Origin: Meandrina meandrites
Lineage: Eukaryota; Cnidaria; Anthozoa; Scleractinia; Meandrinidae
Length of the DNA: 64,000 bases
Reading direction: 5' to 3'
Assembly: GCA_963693305.1 (NCBI GenBank)
Contig: OY855904.1
Coordinates: 30,610,224 to 30,674,223 of the forward strand
This document shows, piece after piece, positions 23,741 to 34,439 of the stretch (position 1 is the stretch's first letter; every line of letters starts with the position of its first letter). The translations under genes were made by a program, and so were the position numbers. The notes beneath the pieces are model-generated. The model was given only the letters and a program-made list of their open reading frames with translations. It searched no databases and had not been told where the DNA came from.

Positions 23741-25673
23741 GTGTGGGCCATCTCAGTTCCTGAAAATAATCTAAAATATGCCACGTTCAGTGGAAAGTAT
23801 AAAAGTCACAAAAAGAAAATAAACAAGCTCATTAGCACAGTAAGAACAGAAACAAAACTTATGCCGAGTTCTAATTTATGTGAAGTAATTATTAATTATA
23901 ATTATGCAGTAATAATACTTACACCTTTAAAGTTCTTCTCTACTTTTGACGTGAAGGAGCAATAAATAAGATTGCTTATGATTAGACAACTGCTTTTAAA
24001 AAAATACATCAAAATCCTAACAAAAACAAAGTAAGTTTAAGTAGTTTCATGTGAAAGTAAATCATCTTACCCATTTTAAACTGAATTAGGAATTGCTGAC
24101 ATTTGTGCTAATGAGCTTGTGTGACACCTTTAAACAAAAAAGACTTAAAAAGCAAAAAAATATCTTAAGTAGCTTGAAATCGATTGTATAAAAAATACAA
24201 AGTTTTGCACGAGATGAGATTTGCAAAATCCTAGAGATTGGTAGTTAATAATTTCATAATCAGAACATTGATTGGAATTGACTGGAATAGTCTTGAAGAT
24301 AAAAAAAGTGTATTATAAAATGTCTTTTTTGTTTTAAGGTTACAAAAATAATATTGTAGTCTCAAGTGCCATTATACTTTCGAAACTGAGGTGTAATCCG
24401 AAAAAAAAACTTAGTACAAATAATGAATATGAAGCCCTGGCCCCCCGAAAAATTTGTAATCATCCAAAGATGATTTGGCTGAAAAAATTAAGTTAAGTTT
24501 TTATTAAAAAAAACATAAAGGCCTAGAGTATGATGAACACTGAGACTACAAAGTTCTTTACATTGAAAAAATAAAATATTCCTTTTGGGCAGCTGCCTAT
24601 CCAAAAACAAATTTGGAATTTTGGTGTTTCCAAGTATATCAATTGAAACAAAAGGAATCAATATGGCTTTATCAGTGTAATTGTTAGTATACACTGTAAT
24701 TAAAAGCTACTCAATCAGAACCTTGTAAGGAAAAAGAAATTTTGAACTGAGTTCCCATAAGCAAATAAGTGGCTCAAGTATGAATTTAAAAAGTTCTCCT
24801 TAGTAATGTTCAATTTGTTTACAAAGTATTTAAGAAATCTAATGCCCCTTGATTTTGAAAAGAAGTAATAAAATGTGAGTGTTTTAAATGTGTACAAATG
24901 TGTAAAATGCCTCTCACATAAAAAAGGAGAATAGATTTTGATCAAAGTATATCCTATTTAGATCTTTGTAATGAAGCAGATTTTAGCGGAGGTATTCCAA
25001 GTGAAGCATGTGAAGAATGCTGCTGAAAAACAACTGCTGAAAATCCATCTGTGTTTTGTAGGCTATTCCAAGAGTACTTCCAATTCAGTTGTTAAATAGT
25101 TTGGGATTTAAGAAAAAGTAATGGCCGAGAACATAATATGAAAAATTGCAGTCTTTTTAACCAGTGAGGTGTACACCACAATGTCTGTACAATGTCTGTA
25201 CACTTATGAAAAAGTGGTTTAGGTGTTAAAGATTTCTCTGGTATCTCCAATCAATTTGAATCTTTTTAATGTCAATCCTTTTGTTGAATAAAATTTGAGT
25301 TTTTGTGGTGTGTACATTAAAATGTCTGTACACATGAAAAGACAATCAATGACGCTAACTCTTTTTTGATTGAAATGAGTTTTTTGAGTTTCAATTCATT
25401 TATTATAAAGTCATGATGATAAAAAATAATTATATTGCCATTGGCATTTGAATGTTTCCAGTTTGATATGAAGAAAGAGGCAGTTTTCATGAAATAGACA
25501 CTGTACGGAAAAGATGCCCATAGATATGATTTTGTTTTAAAAGCCACTTATTTGCCAATGAATGGCACACACCACACACCAGCCAGTGAAGTACTCTGTT
25601 TATATTCTATCCTTACATGTGCATCAAAGTGTTGAGATTATAAAGAACACTTTCTATGCTTAGGACCTAACCC
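23741..25673. other. Gene-free AT-rich stretch
   Basis: No exon with credible coding character. AATGTCTGTACA is repeated three times near 25180-25335. Confidence 0.35.
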
Positions 25674-26440
25674 TTGGTTGGTTGGGTGGGTGTTGTCGGT
25701 TGTTTGGTTGGTTGGTTGGTTGGTCAGTTGGTTGGTTGGTTGGTTGGTCAGTTGGTTGGTTGGTTGGTTAGTTGGTTGGTAGTCTGGTTGATGGGTGGGT
25801 TGGTTGGTCAGTTGGTTGATTGGTTGGTTGGGTGGTGGGTTGTCGGTTGGTTGGTTGGTTGGTTGGTTGGTTAGTTGGTTGGTTGGTTGGTTGGTCAGTT
25901 GGTTGGTTGGTTGGTTAGTTGGTTGGTAGTCTGGTTGATGGGTGGGTTGGTTGGTCAGTTGGTTGATTGGTTGGTTGGGTGGTGGGTTGTCGGTTGGTTG
26001 GTTGGTTGGTTGGTTGGTTGGTTGGTTGGTCAGTTGGTTGGTTGGTTGGTTGGTTGGTCAGTTGGTTGGTTGGTTGATTGGTTGGTTGGTTGGTTGGTCA
26101 GTTGGTTGGTCAGTTGGCTGGTTGGTTGGTCAGTTGGTTGGTCAGTTGGTTGGTTGGTTGGTCAGCTGGTCAGATGGGTGGTTGGTGGGTGGGTTGGGTG
26201 GAAGGTTGTTGGTTGGTTGGTTAGTTGGTTGGTAGTTTGGTTGGTTGGTTGGTTGGTTGGTTGGTTGGTCAGTAGGTTGGTTGGTCAGTCGGTGAGTTGG
26301 CTGGGTTGTTGGTTGGTTGGTTGGTCTGTTCGTAGTTTGGTTTGGTTGGTTGGTTGGTTGGTTGGTTGGTTGGTCAGTTGGTAGTTTGGTTGTTTGGTTG
26401 GTTGGTCAGTCAGTTGGTCGGCTGGTTGCAGTTCAGGGTT
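25674..26440 (+). repeat. Compound (TTGG)n tetranucleotide array with internal 147-bp duplication
   Basis: About 770 bp built from TTGG, with variants GGTCAG, GGTTAG and GGTTGA. The word AGTCTGGTTGATGGGTGGGT occurs at 25781 and 25928, giving a direct duplication of 147 bp. The open frames reading VGWLVGQLV are a by-product of the tetramer, not genes. Confidence 0.9.
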
Positions 26441-26694
26441 CTGTTCCTAATAGCCTTGCAAATTTAATGAAAACTACCTGTAGAATCTGTATCACTTTGT
26501 GCACATGTAATGTGGTAATAAACAGAGTTTGAACTTTAACAAATGTTTACCTAAAGTTAACAGGAAAAGTTTGGTCCAATTTTGTAAAAGATAGTATCAC
26601 GAAGTTGTTAATTGAAACTTTGTTCAAAAGGAGTCAAACAGAATATTGTAGTATGATTTCATGGTAAACATTTGTTAATGATACATTTACCTTA

Positions 26695-28165
26695 TCATAT
26701 AAAGAAAATATTAAAAGCTTTGCTTATAACAAGTGGAAGTCTTTGATGATCCCAGGCTTGCTTTCCACTGCCCTTAATCCTTGAAGTCCTTTCTTGATCC
26801 TCTGTCCTGTGGAGTGGGTCCATGGTGCTATAAATTCCACACTCATTGGCCGAGAGTCCTTGCTCAACCCTCCTGCTGGTCCTGCTGTCCTTGATCCACG
26901 CTCCTGCTGGTCCTGCTGTCCTTGGTCCATGCTCCTGCTGGTCCTCTGTCCAACACTGCCTGATTCTGAAAAAATAAACAGTCATGAAGAATTTATATTT
27001 GTGTCTGTGCATGTAGTCCACCACAGAGTTAACCCCAGGATTAAATTCACTGGTACTTGTTTTTACACCGAAGTTGAGAGAGACAATTAAGTGTCTTGTC
27101 AGGAATCCAATGTTATGACCTTGGCGAGGGCATGAACCCAGACTCAACCTGGAGTCTGGTGCACTAGTTAAGCATCCATCAATGTTCTACTTGAGTAATA
27201 ACTTAAAGCACTGATTGTTTCCTATATATTGCATTGTAATATTTGGTGCAAAGTCATGAATCATGTGGGAGGCGTGGTGCGTGGTAGTGCGTGGAACCCA
27301 GATCGAACGGTCCAGGTTCGAGCCCTGGCCGGGGTCACGGCGTTGTGTTCTTAAGCAGGGCACTTTACTCTCATAGTGTTTCTCTCCACCCAGGTGTATA
27401 AATGGGTACTGGCAAAATAATGCTGGGGGTAACTCTGCGATGGACTAGCATCCCATCCAGGGGGGAGTAGAAATACTCCTAGTCGCTTAACCGGGATAAG
27501 CTCAGGCGGGATGAGCCACTAGTAGGCTCGGCGCAGACTTGACCTTTGCCATGAATCATTCCATTACATTTTTAAATGTGGCTAAATGTAATTTAGGCAA
27601 AGTTAACCTGGAAGCAATGCCCTCCAGCAACCTTTGGATGCAGGAAGCTCGCGTGCAACCTTGGCGGTTTGCTGGGGCATTTTGTGACGCCTATACGCAG
27701 TACGCCGCTACCGCTGGCCGCATAAAGCTCGGGGTGGCCCCAGGACCCGTGCAGGGGCGTTTCATGACCTTTACACGCAGTGCGCTGCTCGCTATCATTC
27801 GCAAGCTCATTTCGCTAGCACATTCGCTCGCAAGCTTGGCAATTTTCGCCCGGCCCACCCTCCCTCGGGTGAGTTGATGAGCCTCATGCTAGGTTGGTAA
27901 GTATTCCACTGAGTCCTTCAGTGTGACGGTGCCCAGGTGGGTGGTGGCCGCTTCTGGGTTACCATGGATACCTCCTCCCCTGCTGTGCATTGCCCGGCTC
28001 CACCAACCTTGAGGCACCAACGCCCAAGCTCATCTATTGTTGATGAGTTTAATCAAACCTACCTTTTTGTAAATGTCTGACCAAGCTCAGACAAAAATAT
28101 CAGCTGTTCAAAGTTGGGATATGGTGAAGCGTCAAAAGTTTCATGGGCAACCACCTTAATAAACA
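26695..28165 (-). CDS. Possible 3 prime end of a minus-strand gene (two exons)
   Basis: Minus-strand exon 28165-28063 (acceptor TTGTTGCAG, donor GTAGGT) and exon 26965-26695 (acceptor TTTTTTCAG, stop TGA) join in one open frame: phase 1 in, phase 2 out, then 90 codons with the stop. The first reads FIKVVAHETFDASPYPNFEQ and onward. The second is Gln/Arg-rich, with a repeated EDQQ/PRTAGPAG-type motif from a 33-bp tandem repeat. The first exon is a diverged relative of the exon-like units at 33499 and 34294, one of which needs another frame. It may therefore be a decaying copy. Product not recognised. Confidence 0.3.
26870..26950 (+). repeat. 33-bp tandem repeat, about 2.5 copies
   Basis: The unit CTCCTGCTGGTCCTGCTGTC plus 13 bases (CTTGATCCACG type) is repeated head to tail and ends truncated. 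It lies within the minus-strand exon candidate, where it would add 11 residues per copy. Confidence 0.7.
27060..27200 (-). mobile_element. SINE fragment, minus strand
   Basis: Read on the minus strand it shows a diverged tRNA-like head (GGTTGAGTCTGGGTTCATGCC) followed by CAAGACACTTAATT, the start of the SINE body. It resembles 34030-34135. The 3 prime part is missing. Confidence 0.5.
27265..27549 (+). mobile_element. tRNA-derived SINE, apparently full length
   Basis: 285 bp with a tRNA-like head: box A-like GTGGTAGTGCGTGG, and box B GGTTCGAGCCCTGG matching the GGTTCGANNCC consensus. The body is CTTAAGCAGGGCACTTTACT and CCACCCAGGTGTATAAATGG, with tail GGGATAAGCTCAGGCGGGAT. The 10-bp direct repeats CATGAATCAT at 27255-27264 and 27550-27559 are a target-site duplication made by LINE-type insertion. 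The intact duplication suggests a fairly recent insertion. Confidence 0.85.
27560..28062. other. Non-coding, weak GC-rich direct repeats
   Basis: Two diverged copies of GGGGC.TTT..TGAC...TA.ACGCAGT.CGC (about 27673 and 27756) are visible. No gene is supported. Confidence 0.35.
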
Positions 28166-28254
28166 CTGCAACAAATATATTCAAAGGAAAATTATTACTG
28201 AGAGTAAACAATACGCTACTGCTCAGAATAAATATTAAAGTACAAGTCTGCATT

Positions 28255-28390
28255 TAAATGGCCCCTCAGGCTGTCAAAACTTAGCCCAGTTAAGGTTGCA
28301 TTAAGCAATTAAAAGTGTTTCTACTCCCCCCTGGATGAGCAAGGTTTAAGTGGTTACCCCCATTTGAGATGGGCAAGTTATTCCATATTG
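28255..28390 (-). mobile_element. SINE body fragment, minus strand
   Basis: The minus strand shows CCCATCTCAAATGGGGGTAA, then ATCCAGGGGGGAGTAGAAAC and a CTTAAT tail. This matches the body and tail of the SINE at 27265, without the head. Confidence 0.5.
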
Positions 28391-28649
28391 CCGCTTTGAG
28401 TTTGATTGTAGCACGAGTCAAGTTCGAGTCAATTTTCTTTTTACATTTATTTTTAAATATCGTTTAACTGTACTGTAAATATTATCGTCAAAAATGTCAG
28501 ATAGGTAAAATAAACATCAGTAGTTTGGTTTTCAACCGGAGACAGTTTTCAGCTGGAGACGTTGACGGATATAGTAGTTTCGCACCATTTTTAGATTTCA
28601 AGCACACACCTGCTCACCCCCAGAGTTGCCAGTTCGCTCGTGACAGATC

Positions 28650-28662
28650 ATGGCTTCGAAAG
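28650..28662 (+). other. Possible start exon (ATG plus donor)
   Basis: ATGGCTTCGAAAG is followed directly by a good donor, GTAAGCAA, and preceded by a GC-richer stretch with ACAGATC. It would encode only MASK plus one base. No downstream partner exon could be identified, so this is weak. Confidence 0.15.
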
Positions 28663-30253
28663 GTAAGCAATATTTTCCCTGTCCAATCCACTGTTTGCAT
28701 TAATTCGCGACAACAGAAATCAAAACACTCATTCCCCGAGAACAGTGGCTGGTAATCAACTCCATCACGAAAGTGAACTGGCGATAAATAAATTTTATTG
28801 CCGGCCAAAACTCCTTAAAGGTCAGACAAATGAACCAAAATTTCGGTCTTTTTTCTTTGGCCATTTTAAAGCAACCAAACACTAAAAAAAACATAAAGTA
28901 AACTCAAGTTGAAATTTTGCTTTCCGAGCCTAAAGGCGCAAGCTACAGCAAAAAATACGAAGATTTCCGAAGGCTTCACGAAAACGTTTCCAAAATGACC
29001 GCGCACTGGAATGGAAGGAATGGATCGAGCTTTGAATTTTGTGACATAATAGTTTTGTTTTTGACGGCTTTGCGATCGAGGGGACGATCGTCATCTGAAG
29101 AGCGAATAATGTTAAGTTTGAGAGTTTGAGTCAGTCTGAGTAATTCAAGTAATTCTGAAAAGACCTAAGTTCTTTTAAAACATGGTAGTTAATATTTTTT
29201 ACTACACTGGAATCCAGTTTAAAAGATTAATAATTATTAAAGCGCTGAGTAAAATTGTAAGCATTGAGCGATATAAGAGGATTTCAAACACTGGATGGCT
29301 AATAAAAATCATCAGTCTGCTCAGCTTGGTATGGAACAAAGAATTTTGTTATATACCTCAACTGAAATGCAGGTTTTTTTTGGATTTGCACGCAATTATA
29401 TATCATCAGGACGTGTGCGGTTTAGTTTATTTTGCATTATTTTCCTTATTATTATTTTTTGTAGTAACTGTGCTCACATCGTGGGTGGCTCCTCCTAAAA
29501 TGTTCTGCAATTGGTATAGGATTTAATGGAGCCGAAACCAATTGTAGAAATGCACGCATTTTAGGTATCCTACTGATGAACGGTTACAACAATTAGATAT
29601 TTACAGGAGCTACTATTGTGTTCGTGGTCTGTCCCCTTAGAATTGTAAACCTGGATCGGTATGAGCACGAATGTGGATGTGGCCAAAAGCTAAGATTGTA
29701 TTCACTATTTTCTTTTTCGTGCTCGAGAGTCACACAAAACACAAGAATAAATTTCTACACAAAAATCTAACTTGAATGAAGGGATATTTCTCAATGCAAA
29801 TTCGAAACCGCAAACCATCACGCAGGGTAAAACTTTCTTGAATGAATAAATTTGTGTCATTTTCAGCTGAAGAAAAATTTAGTGGTGAATAATAAATACA
29901 GAGCGTTTACCGACTGTTTCCGCGGACACTGTGAGGTTTGTTTCTATTACCTGTTTATAGCCCATATTTTGGCCACAGAGATGTAAATTTTATTTAGCTT
30001 GTACTTATTAACAAACGTCAAAAACACGTCTCAAAAAGCATGCACGTGGAAGCTGCATTATTCAGTGAGGATACTGAATCGATACTGAAGTTGATATTGA
30101 AGTTCGCAATACTTGCCAAGCCAAGTTTACCAACAAAATAAAAGTGTTAATAATCAAAATAAAAATACTAGCAAGCTCTAGTTATTAAAGTTCCTTACTT
30201 CCAACTTGCTACATTAAGCAAAAGATGAACGAACAGTTGTACGTAGTCTCTCT

Positions 30254-30325
30254 GTTCTTCGGCTGGCATTCTTCGCCGTATTTAATTTGTTCTTCGGCAG
30301 GCACTCTCCACCGTATTTAATTTTC
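30254..30325 (+). repeat. 35-bp direct repeat, two copies
   Basis: GTTCTTCGGC.GGCA.TCT plus CCGTATTTAATTT is repeated at 30254 and 30289. Confidence 0.6.
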
Positions 30326-31044
30326 TGTTCAAAAAGTCATTGGGACTGCATCCTCTTTAAGGCAAGTCTTAGAGACTTGAAGGCAGAACCCAGAAACCTC
30401 CTTACTGATAGATTTTGTTTAATACAGTTTTCAGTGAAATGAGCCGCATAAATGAGTGAGTGCTTGTTTTGGTTCAACAATAATTCTTTTTTCATTTTTA
30501 CAACCCAACGTTCTCTAAATTTTGAATCTTCAGAAAACTTAAATGTACTCACTCTAGACTTTGTATTATTTCAGTTTATTGCTGCTCAAAACACCATGAT
30601 TTTCCGCTTTAAACAAAGTCACCGACTTGGTGAACTTCAGAACTGAACGGCTTTGAATTTCCCGCAATCTTACAGGTCACCAACAGTGACGTCGTTGTGT
30701 TTCCGACAATTTCCCGACAATTTTTCCGACTGCTCCATGATTATGAAGGCCAAAAATAAGCACTTTTAAACTTGCAATATCTCTGCGATGCAAAGTCCAA
30801 TTACTTTGAAACTTCAAAATATGTTTATTTGGCTCTTAATTAACAGATTGGGCAAAAATAAAGAAAAATCAAAATTTTGGTTCATTTGACCTTTAAACTG
30901 TTTTTAACAGGTGGAGATTAAACCCTTTTAGGGTTTCGTCTCACTAAACTGTCGGACTAAACACCACAAAAATAAAACGTACAGAACTTTTATTTTCAGC
31001 GAGCCGTAAAACGTATCGTGACATTCACTCGGGCACTAGTGGCT

Positions 31045-31545
31045 TTGTACACTACCGAACTAGGTAGACTGCTTTTTCGGAGACGCGCGAAACAGTTGCC
31101 GTTGGCGAGACTCGTCTTTGAATCAAACCCACATGATTTAAAACTAACGCCACATAGGTATGCGCACGTGATCACATTCCTTCACATTCCTGAGGCAAGA
31201 GAGATTGCGGGCTTTTCCGTTCAATAAAAGCAAGGGAAAGTCTTTTATCCGTGGAAAAAGTATAGACGACAGCCCACGAGGCAGCATAGTCGATTGGATT
31301 ATAGCTGAAGGAGGGTATCCTGCATTGGGTTATTTTGGAGGGCAGTTTAAGGAAGTAGTGGAACTGGTTGAAGCGCGAGCGAGTATCAAGATGTTCTACA
31401 ACGAGCAAAGGAATGTGCTCACGTGCGTTTGCCTTTTCATTTTGACAGCTGTAACCCACGTGACCCAAAACACAAGTCTTTGTCGCCAACGGCAACTGTT
31501 TCGTGCGTCTCTGAAAAAACAGTCTATCTAATTCGGTAGTAAAAT
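31045..31545. mobile_element. Inverted-repeat element with about 80-bp arms
   Basis: Inverted arms share ACTACCGAA.TAG.TAGACTG, CGAAACAGTTGCCGTTGGCGA and the G.GACGC.CG block. The 'TELxRLxFxRR' peptides read on both strands are products of the two arms. No transposase. Confidence 0.6.
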
Positions 31546-32473
31546 CATTCATTTTTTGTTAATCTGTAAACCGTTTAGTTTTACTCGGTTTCCAAACACA
31601 AAAGCCTAATGAAACTGAAGGTGCATTCTCAAAAAAATCTTTAAAATTTCTTTGCTTTGAGCGAGATTCCGTCAGGTCTTCTGTTGGCATAAATTTAAAC
31701 TTCATGATCGCTCGTGCGTAGCATCATTTCAAACTTTGATTGCGGGACATCTTAGAAACGTTTCCGTGGGTGTTTTCATTTCTGAAGTGGGGTATCAATG
31801 CAAACAGTGGAAAACGCTCTATGGATTTATGAATGACGCAGAGGACGACAGTTTTACAGGTAAACAACATGTCCTCTACCAATTTGGCCGTGGAGAGAAT
31901 GGGCTAGAATTGTTTATTTCCAGATGGAGCTCGAGCCGCAAAATGCTGAAATTTTTGTACTTCACGTAAACTTTCACGTTTTGTTGTTGAAATGGAACCT
32001 CTGTCTCAGTTGTGTGTAATTAATGCAGGTACATTATTTTCACACAGCAATTAAAAACAAAACTACCAAAAACTTCAAACAAAAAAAAAAAACTTGACTC
32101 GTGACTCAAACTTGGCTCGGGCTCGAACTTGACTCGTGCTACAATCAAACTCTCCCACTTTATAATTGGTGCTTGGTTTCGGTAGAGTCAGTTTTCACCC
32201 AGAGTCTCTCAAGTTATAAACAGAGAGACACTGAGAGAAAAGACTTCGAAGATATTCCGGGGCAAGTCCACTCATGGTTTTAAACATAATTAAGTGCACC
32301 TAGCCCACCAAATTTTTTTTGCTAAAATAAATCTAATTGTTGCCCGATGTATTTTAGTCTCCTTCACAGCCATTGTTTGGGCTTGTCACGCAACACTCCC
32401 TCCCCCACCAATGGCTGTTTGAACCAGAACCACATTCCTTTCCATATATAGTTTAGTCAATCACAGCTTTGCT

Positions 32474-32663
32474 CACATTTTTTCTGAGCCAGTTGTGCCT
32501 AGCATTGGCAACGTCAAATGGATGGCAGTTTGCCGCCTTTTGAATTTGACACACACCAGACATCGAATCACATTTTTTCTGAGCCAGTCGCGCCTAGCAT
32601 TGGCAACGTCAAATAGATGGCAGTTTGCCGCCTTTTGAATTTGACACACGCCAGACATCGAAT
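32474..32663 (+). repeat. 95-bp direct duplication
   Basis: Two 95-bp copies begin at CACATTTTTTCTGAGCCAGT (32474 and 32569) and run through GGCAACGTCAAAT and GCAGTTTGCCGCCTTTTGAA. They differ at only a few bases. They lie in the loop of the foldback at 32353-32920. Confidence 0.85.
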
Positions 32664-32940
32664 AAAATAAAGATTTACCTTAATAAAACAAGTCTGATAA
32701 TATGAAACCTTGTGTCCAAAAAATTAATTCCAAGTGCAACAGGTATCTAAGGTCAAGATTTGAAGCATTATAACAGCTTTTTGGTTAACAGCAACTATCA
32801 CGTTTTTGCCGATAGAGTCAAAAAAAAGGAAAGGAATGTGGTTCTGGTTCAAGCAGCCGTTGGTGGGGGAGGGAGTGTTGCGTGACGAGCCTAAACAATG
32901 GCTGTGAAGGAGACTAGATATATTTCAGCAAAAACATTTT

Positions 32941-33223
32941 TGGATTTGGTTGAATCCTCAATTTTTATAGCCTGCTGAAGTTGTGATTGAGATGTTGAAC
33001 GACCGTGTTTTAGGGAGTCTGGGTCAAGAGAGCTGATGACGTCTACCCAGGAACTAAACACAATTGAGCCTCACTCATTTCTTTGAACTAAATAGACGTC
33101 ATCAGCTCTCTTGACCCAGTTCTCTTAAAACCAGCGTGAAACAAAATGGGGTCATTCTTAGGGCAATTTTCTATTTTCAGCGGGATGTAGATAATCGAGG
33201 ATTCAACCAAATCCATTTTTTTT
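32941..33223. mobile_element. MITE with GGATTTGGTTGAATCCTC ends
   Basis: Terminal words GGATTTGGTTGAATCCTC and GAGGATTCAACCAAATCC are exact inverses. An inner pair CTGGGTCAAGAGAGCTGATG and CATCAGCTCTCTTGACCCAG is also perfect. Confidence 0.75.
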
Positions 33224-33498
33224 GCCAAACTAATTTGAATAACAAGTAGATTAATTCTAAGCAAAAAAAAAAGGAGAAAGTGGGGTTAGGTGCACTTTAA
33301 GGTTTTCTGTTTCTTTTGTCAATGAAATAGCCTCTCCCAGTTGAGGGTGGACAGGGGGTGGTTTGAGCTTGTATCAAATGGTTATTTAGTAATAACTCTG
33401 GCTGCACGATTCTGAAATTTTGGAGATTATCACTTAATAAGTAACCCTCAAACAGTCCCAGACAGGGCTGCAGTAATCAAAATCAAAATTAAACCAAC

Positions 33499-33594
33499 CT
33501 TTAAAATTGGAAATGTGTGAAACATTCAAAGAAATATCAGCAGGGATGGTGATGCATCAAATATTTCATGGGCAGCCAGCCACCTTTAAATACA
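33499..33594 (-). pseudogene. Exon-like relic B
   Basis: On the minus strand, an acceptor TTGTTGCAG precedes about 96 bp resembling the exons at 28063-28165 and 34294-34412 (AAGGTGGCTGGC; ATTTGATGCATCACCATC). All three frames are interrupted, so it is a decayed copy. Product family not recognised. Confidence 0.45.
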
Positions 33595-33710
33595 CTGCAA
33601 CAAATAAATATTATCAAAACAAAATAAATAAATAAAGTAATATAAATTATTAAATAGTACCAACTAACAACAAATGATAACTTATTATTAATCAAAATTA
33701 ATGTAAATGA

Positions 33711-33756
33711 AAAATCTGCATTTGTTGGCCCTGACAGGCCAACAAATGCAGATTTT
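33711..33756. repeat. Perfect 20-bp stem hairpin
   Basis: AAAATCTGCATTTGTTGGCC and its exact inverse are separated by the 6-base loop CTGACA. Confidence 0.85.
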
Positions 33757-33814
33757 ATGGGGCTTACATGTACAGTACCGCCCAAATGTAAGTTACCACC
33801 TCTCGTCTTGTTTC

Positions 33815-33885
33815 TCGCGAGACGAGTCTCGTTTCTCTCGAGATGAGTCTCGTTTCTCTCGAGACGAGTCTCGTTTCTCTCGAGA
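33815..33885. repeat. 21-bp minisatellite, about 3.5 copies
   Basis: The unit CGAGACGAGTCTCGTTTCTCT is repeated head to tail with single-base changes. Each unit is itself nearly palindromic (GAGACGAGTCTC and CTCTCGAGAG). Seven-residue ORF repeats on both strands follow from the length and are not evidence for a gene. Confidence 0.8.
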
Positions 33886-33897
33886 GTCACTGAATCT

Positions 33898-34135
33898 CTG
33901 CCCAGGTAGTTTCTGTTATTAAGCAATTAGAAAGGATTTCCACTACCCCCCAGCATAAGATGCAGCCAACTAAAGGGTTACCCCCAGCAATAAATTTGCC
34001 AGGTCCATTCATACAAGGAGAGATCAAGGCACTAAGTGTCTTGCCCAATGTTATGACCCAGGCCAGGGCTTGAAACCAGACCACATGATCTGGAGACCAA
34101 TGCACTAACCATCCATCATGTTCTCCCTCAGTCCA
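33898..34135 (-). mobile_element. SINE, minus strand, diverged
   Basis: Read on the minus strand: a tRNA-like head near 34040-34135 (TCTGGTTTCAAGCCCTGGCC), then GGGCAAGACACTTAGTGCC, GGGGGTAACCC and a TTAATAAC tail. It has the same body plan as the SINE at 27265 but is more diverged. Confidence 0.6.
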
Positions 34136-34293
34136 AGCTCAAAGAAATAACTGAATGCACTGAAGTTTTACTTTAACTGCATTGTCTTACTGTACATGCA
34201 ATCAAGGCTACTACATGTATGCAAATTAATTAATTTGGGTGTGACATCATTTCATTGCTACATTTGGACAATTTGGATTTTAATCAAGCCTAC

Positions 34294-34412
34294 CTTTTTG
34301 GAAATATGTCAAGCAATGTCTGACCAAATTTGGACAGAATGGCAGAACTCTGCTCAAAGTTGGATAGTGATGCATCAGAAGTTTCACTGGCATGCAGCCA
34401 CCTTAACAAGCA
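34294..34412 (-). pseudogene. Exon-like relic C, open reading frame
   Basis: On the minus strand it has acceptor TTGTTGCAG and donor GTAGGC, 119 nt. In phase 0 it is open throughout and reads RWLHASETSDASLSNFEQ, then a second half ending GQTLLDIFPK. It is a relative of 28063-28165 and 33499-33594. It could be a live exon of an unseen gene or an old copy; the family is not recognised. Confidence 0.4.
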
Positions 34413-34439
34413 CTGCAACAAATAAAATATTATTGAAAC

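Larger units (their letters stand above)
28400..32150. repeat. Widely spaced 30-bp inverted repeat (possible large element)
   Basis: AGTTTGATTGTAGCACGAGT plus CAAGTTCGAG at about 28401 is matched exactly in inverse at about 32120-32149. The 3.7 kb between could be one transposon with these ends, but no target duplication or transposase was seen. Two unrelated insertions are equally possible. Confidence 0.35.
32291..33301. mobile_element. Outer foldback element holding two further inverted-repeat elements
   Basis: The outer ends AAGTGCACCTAGCCCAC and GTGGGGTTAGGTGCACTT are inverted copies. Inside lie an inverted pair at about 32353-32450/32820-32920 (AGTCTCCTTCACAGCCATTG; TCACGCAACACTCCCTCCCC) and a separate element at 32941-33223. 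The spacing suggests successive insertions. Confidence 0.6.

Noticed and set aside
25674..26532. Trp/Val/Leu-rich ORFs as a membrane protein
   Set aside because: Pure translation of the TTGG tetramer in several frames.
27265..27345. A functional tRNA gene
   Set aside because: Box B fits, but the sequence does not fold into proper acceptor and anticodon arms and continues into a SINE body with target duplications.
31018..31552. Similar peptides on opposite strands as a duplicated gene
   Set aside because: They reflect the inverted arms of the element at 31045-31545.
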